NCBI GenBank assembly: GCA_030066015.1
Contig: JASJCL010000030.1
Coordinates: 1-58,106, forward strand
Direction: 5' to 3'
DNA length: 58,106 nt
Source: Desulfosarcinaceae bacterium
GTDB taxonomy: Bacteria; Desulfobacterota; Desulfobacteria; Desulfobacterales; Desulfosarcinaceae
A program made the position numbers and the translations under genes. This document shows, piece by piece, positions 52,331 through 58,106 of this stretch. The notes beneath the pieces are model-generated. The model saw only the letters and a program-made list of their open reading frames with translations, was not told the origin of the DNA and searched no databases. Position 1 is the first letter of the stretch. Each line of letters opens with the position of its first letter.

Positions 52331-53173
52331 ATGACCGACTCCCGTCAGACGACCTGTTGCGGTATTATTCCAGCCGCCGGCCGCGGCTCCCGGGTACAGC
52401 CGCTGCCCGTGAGCAAGGAGATTTTTCCGGTCGGATTCAGCCGATGGGGCAGGGGGGGTGACCCTGGGGAACTGCGGCCGCGTGTGGCGGCCGATTATCT
52501 TCTCGCCCGCATGCGACGAGGGGGCGCCCGGCGTGTGTTCGTCGTCCTGGGTCAGGGCAAGTGGGACATACCGGCCTATTTCGGGTCCGGTGAATCCCGA
52601 GATCTGGAATTGGCCTATCTCCTCACCGAGCGCCCATATGGAGCGCCATACACAGTCGGGCAGGCATTGCCGTTCGTGGCGGATCAGATCGTACTATTTG
52701 GGTTCCCCGATATTCTCTTCGAGCCGGCAGACGCCTTCGCCCACCTCCTCACCCACATGCGCGACACCGGTGTGGACATCGTCCTGGGTCTGTTTCCCGC
52801 CGTTAACCCGCACAAGATGGACATGGTGACGCTCGACGCGGCGGATCGCGTGGGGAACATTGTCATCAAACCGGTCCACAGCGATCAGCGCTACACTTGG
52901 CTGATCGCCGCCTGGACGCCGGCCTTCAGTCAATTCATGCAGGCATTTCTGCATCAACAAGAGGACGTGGTGCGCGACCGCTACCACGACACCCGCAACC
53001 GACCACAGGCGGAGTACTACATGGGAGATGTGCTGCAAGGTGCACTATCATCGGGCTGGGCCGTGGCAGCCGTGCGCTTCGACAAGGGGACCTATGTCGA
53101 TATCGGCACGCCCGAGGACCTTTACCTTGCCGTTTCATCCGCACAGATGGGGGGGGAAAATGATCATCGTTGA
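52331..53173 (+). CDS. Divergent sugar-phosphate nucleotidyltransferase
   Basis: 280 aa from ATG 52331. The N-terminal pattern GIIPAAGRGSRVQPLPVSKE with FPVGF is a variant of the GxGTRxxPxTxxxPK loop of glucose-1-phosphate thymidylyl/uridylyltransferases; the PK motif is replaced by SKE. LFGFPDILFEP occupies the place of the metal-binding GDxxxE strand and GTYVDIGTPEDLYLAV closes the domain. It should activate a sugar phosphate with an NTP, but the substrate cannot be read from the sequence. Its end overlaps the next gene by 14 bp, a sign of tight coupling. Confidence 0.78.
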   Translation: MTDSRQTTCCGIIPAAGRGSRVQPLPVSKEIFPVGFSRWGRGGDPGELRPRVAADYLLARMRRGGARRVFVVLGQGKWDIPAYFGSGESRDLELAYLLTERPYGAPYTVGQALPFVADQIVLFGFPDILFEPADAFAHLLTHMRDTGVDIVLGLFPAVNPHKMDMVTLDAADRVGNIVIKPVHSDQRYTWLIAAWTPAFSQFMQAFLHQQEDVVRDRYHDTRNRPQAEYYMGDVLQGALSSGWAVAAVRFDKGTYVDIGTPEDLYLAVSSAQMGGENDHR

Positions 53174-54443
53174 TACGGCACTCAAAAAGAGGGCGGCAGA
53201 GGGCAACCCGGTAAGGGTCGGGTTGGTGGGCGCGGGGTACATCGGCCGCGGCACCACCCTGCAAGTGGAACACTATGTGCCGGGCATGCGCATCGCCGCC
53301 ATCGCCAATCGGACCGCCGCCAATGCCGAGCGCGCCTATGCAGAAGCCGGTTTAGCGGATGTCGTCAGCGCCACCTCGCAGGATCAACTCAACGCCGCCG
53401 TCGCCGCAGGCCGTCCGGTGGTCACAGCGGATCCCGCCCTGGTCTGCAAGGCGGACCAGATAGACGTGATCATCGAAGCCACCGGGCATGTCGAATTCAG
53501 TTCGCACGTGGCCCTTACGGGGATCGAGCACGGCAAGCACATGGTGTTGATGAACGCAGAGCTGGATGCCACCGTGGGACCCATTCTCAAAGTGTATGCC
53601 GACAAGGCCGGTGTGGTTGTGACCAACGCCGATGGCGACCAGCCCGGCGTCATGATGAACCTCTATCGTTTCGTGGCCTCCATCGGCTATAAACCGGTGC
53701 TGGTCGGTAACATCAAGGGCCTCCAGGACTATTATCGGACACCGGAGACCCAGAAAGGGTTTGCCGCGCAGCACGGGCTCTCACCCGAGATGGCGACCTC
53801 CTTTGCTGACGGTACCAAAATCTCGATGGAGAATGCCATTGTGGCCAATGCCACGGGATTCAAAGTGGGTCGACGCGGCATGTATGGTCCGCGCTGCAAC
53901 CACGTCAATGAGGCCACCGAATTGTTTCCCGCCGACCAACTGCTCGATACCGGCTTGGTGGATTACATCCTCGGCGCAGAGCCCGGCCCGGGCGTATTTG
54001 TATTGGGACACAATGATGATCCCGTCCGCCAGGGGTACATGCAGTATTTCAAGATGGGTGGGGGGCCATTTTACTGCTTTTACGTGCCCTATCACCTGCC
54101 CCATTTGGAAGTGCCGCTAACGGCGGCCCGCGCCGCTCTCTTCCAGGATGCCGCCGTGGCGCCGCTGGGAGAGCCGGTGTGCGATGTGATCACTGTGGCC
54201 AAGCGAGACCTCAGGGCCGGCGAGACCTTGGACGGAATCGGGGGGTTCACCTGTTACGGCATGATCGATAATTACGCCGTGAGCGCTCAAGCGGAGATGT
54301 TGCCCATGGGGCTCTCGGAAGGCTGCCGGCTGACGCACGACGTTGCCAAGGATCAGGTGGTCACTTACGCGGATGTAACCTTGCCGTCGGGCCGACTGTG
54401 CGATCGCCTCCGCGATGAGCAGACGCAGCACTTTTTCGGCTGA
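53160..54443 (+). CDS. NAD(P)-dependent oxidoreductase with C-terminal SAF domain
   Basis: 427 aa from ATG 53160. A Rossmann start (VGLVGAGYIGRGTTLQVEHY) and VIIEATGHVEF, HMVLMNAELDATVGPIL, VTNADGDQPGVMMNLYRF resemble the homoserine-dehydrogenase-like oxidoreductases that carry a C-terminal SAF domain (VAKRDLRAGETLDGIGG). This family appears in branched or acidic sugar loci, where it may act on a sugar or its 2-keto acid; the reaction is not established. It overlaps the nucleotidyltransferase gene by 14 bp, so a joint role in making an unusual activated sugar is plausible. Confidence 0.8.
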   Translation: MIIVDTALKKRAAEGNPVRVGLVGAGYIGRGTTLQVEHYVPGMRIAAIANRTAANAERAYAEAGLADVVSATSQDQLNAAVAAGRPVVTADPALVCKADQIDVIIEATGHVEFSSHVALTGIEHGKHMVLMNAELDATVGPILKVYADKAGVVVTNADGDQPGVMMNLYRFVASIGYKPVLVGNIKGLQDYYRTPETQKGFAAQHGLSPEMATSFADGTKISMENAIVANATGFKVGRRGMYGPRCNHVNEATELFPADQLLDTGLVDYILGAEPGPGVFVLGHNDDPVRQGYMQYFKMGGGPFYCFYVPYHLPHLEVPLTAARAALFQDAAVAPLGEPVCDVITVAKRDLRAGETLDGIGGFTCYGMIDNYAVSAQAEMLPMGLSEGCRLTHDVAKDQVVTYADVTLPSGRLCDRLRDEQTQHFFG

Positions 54444-54499
54444 GCCACCGAACCGCTTTGCCATCGAATTTCAATGGATCTGTTTTAGGAAACCAACTT

Positions 54500-55303
54500 A
54501 TGGCGCCGATCGGTAACCGTATTGCTACGCATCTGGGCCAACGTTTGCGGCGGAAATTTCCACACCGATTGTTTTTCTTGCACATCCCCAAGTGCGGCGG
54601 CACCTCCATCGTAGAGGCCCTCAGTGATTGCTACGGGCCCCGTTCGCTGGATCCCTCGCAATGGTATCTGGATGCACCGGCGGTGTTTGAAGCGGCCACC
54701 GCGCGTAACCAACATTTTCAACAGATCAGCGAAACCGTGCTATTGTATGCCATGGCCCAGCGCAAACACCGCTTCATCACCGGTCATTTCTTTTTCAGTG
54801 ACAGGGCCCAAGAACTCTACGGCGACCGGTGGGAGACGATCACGGTTCTGCGAGATCCGGTCTCGCGCTGGTTTTCGCAATACTATTTCAATCGCTACAA
54901 GAGCGGCGCGCACTACAAGACCGATGCAAGTCTGGACGCCTACATCGATTCCGAGGAGGGGGTCGGTGCGGGGCGCACCCTGATGAACCTTCTGGCCGGC
55001 ACCCGCTATGACTGGGCGGACGCACCGCAGGAGGGGGTCCGCCGGGCCATCGCCAATCTGGAGCGGATACACTTGGTCGGATGTCTGGAGCACCTGGACC
55101 AGTTTCAATCCAGCTTCAGAGCGCGCTACGGAGTGGGGCTGACGATCGGGAGGCGGCGGAAAAATCCCGCTGCCGGCCAGAAATCGGCACCGCCGGACGA
55201 CCATGTTCTCGAAAAAGTGACGCATATTTGCCGCTACGACGACCAAATCTATCGGCATGCCCTGGGCATGATCGGCCGCCCCACGGCTGCTGCCCAGCCC
55301 TAA
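54500..55303 (+). CDS. Sulfotransferase family 2 protein
   Basis: 267 aa from ATG 54500 with AGGA upstream. The PAPS-binding loop FLHIPKCGGTSIVEAL (residues 26-41), the 3'-phosphate segment TVLRDPVSRWFSQYYFNRYK, and ITGHFFFSD between them are those of the sulfotransferase family 2 (chondroitin/heparan 2-O-type). It should add sulfate to a glycan or glycolipid. Its place between sugar-nucleotide enzymes and the ABC exporter suggests that the exported polysaccharide is sulfated. No signal peptide. Confidence 0.85.
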   Translation: MAPIGNRIATHLGQRLRRKFPHRLFFLHIPKCGGTSIVEALSDCYGPRSLDPSQWYLDAPAVFEAATARNQHFQQISETVLLYAMAQRKHRFITGHFFFSDRAQELYGDRWETITVLRDPVSRWFSQYYFNRYKSGAHYKTDASLDAYIDSEEGVGAGRTLMNLLAGTRYDWADAPQEGVRRAIANLERIHLVGCLEHLDQFQSSFRARYGVGLTIGRRRKNPAAGQKSAPPDDHVLEKVTHICRYDDQIYRHALGMIGRPTAAAQP

Positions 55304-55330
55304 ACCATCAAGCCAACAATAGAGCGACAG

Positions 55331-56194
55331 ATGAATCAAAACCCATCACCCGATACTGACCTCACCGCGAGTGGTTCCGAGCAAGTGGCCATCATCGAAC
55401 CCAAAAAAGGGTGGCAGCTGATCGACTTCCGTGAACTGCGAGACTACCGCGATCTCTTTATCTTCCTGGTCTGGCGGGATATCAAGGTGCTCTATGCCCA
55501 GACCATTCTGGGATTCGCCTGGGCGATCATACAACCCGCCGTCCAAATCGTCATCTTTTCGGTGGTCTTCGGCAAGGTCGCTCAGATCGCCACCGATGGG
55601 ATCCCTTACGTGTTGTACTCCACGGCGGGCATCATTCCCTGGACCTACATGTCCCAGTCGATCGTTCACTCGAGCCAGAGCCTCGTCACAGGACAGGGCA
55701 TGCTGGGCAAGGTGTACTTCCCAAGACTCATTTTTCCCATGACATCGGTTTTGGCGAAATTGGTGGACTTCAGCATTTCGCTGCTCATTATCATTGGTGT
55801 AATGGTCTATTACCAGGTCTACCCCACCTGGAAAATTCTGCTGGTGCCCGTATTCGTGCTCTACATGATGTGCATCTCGGCGGGCGCCGGTCTCTGGCTG
55901 AGTGCCATGGCGATCCGCTTCCGCGATGTCAAGTACGCCATGACCTATTTGATCCAGATGCTGATGTACTCCGCCCCCATCGTGTACTCGGCATCCACCA
56001 TTCCCCACGATTATCGCGTGTTCTATTCGCTGAATCCCATCGTCGGCGTCATCGAAGGCTTTCGCAGCTGTTTGCTCGGATCGCCGTTGCCGCTGGGCTA
56101 TATTCTTCCCGGGATACTGACGGCCCTGATCATCTTTGTGGGGGGGATGTTCTATTTCAAGCGTATGGAACGTATTTTTGTGGATGTGATCTAA
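55331..56194 (+). CDS. ABC-2 type polysaccharide export permease (Wzm-like)
   Basis: 287 aa. After a 40-residue cytoplasmic N-terminus (DYRDLFIFLVWRDIKVLYAQTILGFAW is the family entry motif) come six membrane segments, ending FFKRMERIFVDVI, typical of Wzm/KpsM/RfbA permeases. WLSAMAIRFRDVKY is the conserved cytoplasmic loop. With the ATPase 16 bp downstream it should flip or push a lipid-linked O-antigen or capsule chain across the inner membrane. Confidence 0.93.
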   Translation: MNQNPSPDTDLTASGSEQVAIIEPKKGWQLIDFRELRDYRDLFIFLVWRDIKVLYAQTILGFAWAIIQPAVQIVIFSVVFGKVAQIATDGIPYVLYSTAGIIPWTYMSQSIVHSSQSLVTGQGMLGKVYFPRLIFPMTSVLAKLVDFSISLLIIIGVMVYYQVYPTWKILLVPVFVLYMMCISAGAGLWLSAMAIRFRDVKYAMTYLIQMLMYSAPIVYSASTIPHDYRVFYSLNPIVGVIEGFRSCLLGSPLPLGYILPGILTALIIFVGGMFYFKRMERIFVDVI

Positions 56195-56209
56195 GCGAAG
56201 GAAGAAGCG

Positions 56210-57523
56210 ATGACCAAGGCAATTCGCGTGGACGGCCTCAGTAAATGCTATCGCATCGGCCTCAAAGAGGCTATTCACGATAGCCTTGGGGGCGTCATGA
56301 TCGATTTTCTGAAGAGCCCCTGGCGGAATTACCGCAAGTATCGGTCCCTCTATCGATTCGATGACCTCGACGACAATGAAGATTTGGAGAGCAGAGGCAT
56401 CATCTGGGCGCTGAAGGATATCAGCTTCAATGTCGACCAGGGAGAGGTAGTCGGCATTATCGGGCGGAACGGCGCCGGAAAATCGACGCTCCTAAAAGTG
56501 TTGTCGAAAATAACACACCCCACTGCCGGTAGGGCGGTCATCAAAGGACGCATTTCGAGCCTGCTCGAGGTCGGCACGGGCTTTCATCCAGAGCTCACAG
56601 GACGCGAGAATGTCTTTTTGAACGGTACGATTCTCGGTATGAGCAAGCGCGAAGTTGCCTCAAAATTTGATGAGATCGTCGATTTCTCAGGGATCGAGAA
56701 ATTTATCGACACGCCCGTTAAGCGTTATTCGAGCGGGATGAAAGTGCGCCTCGCCTTCTCTGTCGCCGCCCACCTGGAGCCGGATTTGATGGTGGTGGAC
56801 GAGGTGCTGGCGGTGGGCGACGCCCGCTTTCAGAAGAAATGCCTGAGCAAAATGGAGGATGTGGGCAGCAAGGGGCGGACGGTGCTCTTCGTCTCCCACA
56901 ACATGCCGGCATTGACACGCTTGTGCCCCAGGGCGATTCTCATCGAACATGGCCGCGTCATCGAAGACGGCCCATCGGGGGCAGTCGTCGGCAAATACTT
57001 GACCTCGGAGTCGGGCATTATGGGGCGCTACCAATGGGATCCCAATCAGGCACCGGGGGGGGAATTCGCCAGATTGCTGTCGGTGTGCATCCGTGATCAA
57101 GAAAATCGCGTGTCAGATTCTGTCGATATCCGGCAACCGATCACAGTGGAAATGGAGTATGAGGTCCTCAAGGGGGGACATGTATTACTGCCCCATTTCC
57201 ATTTCCAGAATGAAGAGGGCGTCAGGGCCTTCACTTCCATCGACCAGGACCCCGAGTGGCAAGGTCGGGCGCGTCCGGCGGGCCGCTTCACGAGTTCCGT
57301 TCAAATCCCTGGGAATTTTCTCTCTGAGGGGATGATGTACGTCACCCCGGCACTCATGAAGATGAATCCCAAGGCGCTTCAATTTGCCGAACGCGACACC
57401 ATCGCCTTTCAGGTGATCGACTCATTGGAGGGAGATTCCGCTCGGGGAATTTGGGCCAATAATCTCGGCGGTGTCGTGAGGCCGCTATTGAATTGGCAGA
57501 CCAAATCGCAGTCGACAAACTAG
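56210..57523 (+). CDS. ABC transporter ATPase with carbohydrate-binding C-terminus (Wzt-like)
   Basis: 437 aa. ATPase: Walker A GRNGAGKS (85-92), signature YSSGM, Walker B LMVVDEVLAVGD, and H-loop VLFVSHNMPAL. An insertion between residues 22 and 65, LGGVMIDFLKSPWRNYRKYRSL, precedes the Walker region and is typical of polysaccharide ATPases of the Wzt/TagH type. The extra 160 residues after about 275 form a Wzt-C-like jelly roll (ITVEMEYEVLKGGHVLLPHFHF), which reads the end cap of the chain. That means the glycan is likely completed and terminated in the cytoplasm before export. Confidence 0.93.
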   Translation: MTKAIRVDGLSKCYRIGLKEAIHDSLGGVMIDFLKSPWRNYRKYRSLYRFDDLDDNEDLESRGIIWALKDISFNVDQGEVVGIIGRNGAGKSTLLKVLSKITHPTAGRAVIKGRISSLLEVGTGFHPELTGRENVFLNGTILGMSKREVASKFDEIVDFSGIEKFIDTPVKRYSSGMKVRLAFSVAAHLEPDLMVVDEVLAVGDARFQKKCLSKMEDVGSKGRTVLFVSHNMPALTRLCPRAILIEHGRVIEDGPSGAVVGKYLTSESGIMGRYQWDPNQAPGGEFARLLSVCIRDQENRVSDSVDIRQPITVEMEYEVLKGGHVLLPHFHFQNEEGVRAFTSIDQDPEWQGRARPAGRFTSSVQIPGNFLSEGMMYVTPALMKMNPKALQFAERDTIAFQVIDSLEGDSARGIWANNLGGVVRPLLNWQTKSQSTN

Positions 57524-57526
57524 CCC

Positions 57527-58106
57527 ATGAAAATCGTTGATCTGAAGACAGCCGTATCTGAAGGACGAAAGCGGGTCTCCGCCTGGGTCCACTGGGAGGA
57601 AAGCGAGCGCCCGCCGATGGAGTTGTACTTTGAAACCGATACGGCAATCGCCGGCGCTCTCGATTGCAATCCAGACGCATTCGCAACTGCCTGTATCCTG
57701 CCGGCGCTGCGTCACGGCGAGCGGCGTTTGGCTATCGACGCTGCCCTCAGCCCCGAGCTAATAAACGGACTCATGGACGTACAGGGCTGGATGCGTCACT
57801 GGTGGTATCCGTTAGAGAAACCGCCGGTGAAGATCGAATCCGTCAAGGCCGCCACCATTGGCCGCAATCAACAGAATCAGCCCAGATGCGGGATGTTCTT
57901 CTCCGGTGGGGTCGATTCGCTGGCCTCTCTCAGGGCCAACCGCCTGACCTACGCCAACGACCACCCCTACTCGGTAAAGGACGGGTTCATTGTCTTCGGC
58001 CTTGAGACCGATCAGGAAGAAAAGTTCACCCACGTCCTTGCGTCGCTATCGCCCATGGCGGAGGACGCCGACCTGCAGTTAATCCCAGTTTATTCCAATA
58101 TTCGCT
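57527..58106 (+). CDS. PP-loop ATP pyrophosphatase-like protein (partial)
   Basis: The first 193 codons are visible and the frame runs off the right edge. ATG 57527 begins just after the ATPase gene stop (3-bp gap), so they are coupled. The first 110 residues are an unrecognised alpha/beta-like domain (VSAWVHWEES, LALRHG-type helices). Residues 125-133 read FSGGVDSLA, the adenylating PP-loop motif SGGxDS shared with asparagine synthetase, QueC, ThiI and related enzymes; RCGMFFSGGVDSLASLR lies at about 120-136. In a polysaccharide locus it may adenylate a carboxylate or transfer sulfur or an amine to a sugar; the reaction is unknown. Confidence 0.7.
   Translation, partial: MKIVDLKTAVSEGRKRVSAWVHWEESERPPMELYFETDTAIAGALDCNPDAFATACILPALRHGERRLAIDAALSPELINGLMDVQGWMRHWWYPLEKPPVKIESVKAATIGRNQQNQPRCGMFFSGGVDSLASLRANRLTYANDHPYSVKDGFIVFGLETDQEEKFTHVLASLSPMAEDADLQLIPVYSNIR

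Overview
The window reads like chromosome from a GC-rich Gram-negative bacterium, most likely a member of the Desulfobacterota (old Deltaproteobacteria). This is inferred from gene content: a LolC/LolE lipoprotein-release permease, a NapH-like polyferredoxin next to a DUF362 protein, tandem small CxxC...HPHCP proteins (DUF6901-like), a citramalate-synthase route to isoleucine, multi-receiver c-di-GMP regulators, and an ABC-exported surface polysaccharide. No phage, IS element, CRISPR array, rRNA or tRNA was recognised.

Layout. 1-5043: a truncated lysine/alanine-rich histone-H1-like gene (minus) ending in AAAEK pentads, then LolC/E, two paralogous CxxC/HPHCP proteins and an alpha/beta hydrolase (plus). 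5301-14590: a DEAD-box helicase, the DUF362/polyferredoxin pair, a possible glycosyltransferase, a sulfotransferase, a gamma-carbonic-anhydrase-like protein, a 61-aa HEAT-like protein and a second hydrolase. 14656-21674: an OmpA-type lipoprotein, a flavin reductase/methionine-gamma-lyase/PNPOx-like group, a dynamin/EHD-like GTPase, AlgH, and a 50-aa Cys-rich protein with its own terminator. 22028-27294: a c-di-GMP signalling block (degenerate-GGDEF/REC/HD-GYP protein, PAS histidine kinase, REC-REC-REC-GGDEF cyclase, single REC). 27411-30760: an SPFH/NfeD pair, pyrD and a secreted chalcone-isomerase-like protein.

31198-40365 is a branched-chain amino acid operon on the minus strand: promoter, a 31-codon leader peptide rich in Ile/Leu/Val, an intrinsic terminator, then ilvD-ilvB-ilvN-ilvC-cimA-leuA. 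The leader plus terminator is a textbook arrangement for transcription attenuation. The enzymes cover pyruvate to valine, the citramalate entry to isoleucine and the first step to leucine.

41273-42289 holds a zinc-ribbon protein and a PilZ-domain protein. 42763-48171 is one uninterrupted 1802-codon frame that appears to be two secreted LamG genes joined by loss of the first stop codon. The first half carries a GDSL-type hydrolase domain and a poly-Gly/Cys/transmembrane C-terminal sorting signal; a complete ribosome binding site, ATG and second signal peptide follow, and the second half ends with the same type of sorting signal.

48459 to the right edge is a polysaccharide locus (plus strand): a glucose-1-phosphate cytidylyltransferase, a UDP-glucuronate-decarboxylase-like SDR, UDP-glucose dehydrogenase, a 3,5-epimerase, a divergent nucleotidyltransferase, an SAF-domain oxidoreductase, a sulfotransferase, a Wzm/Wzt ABC exporter whose ATPase has a carbohydrate-binding-type C-terminal extension, and a truncated PP-loop (SGGVDS) protein. 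It probably makes and exports a sulfated or otherwise modified glycan.
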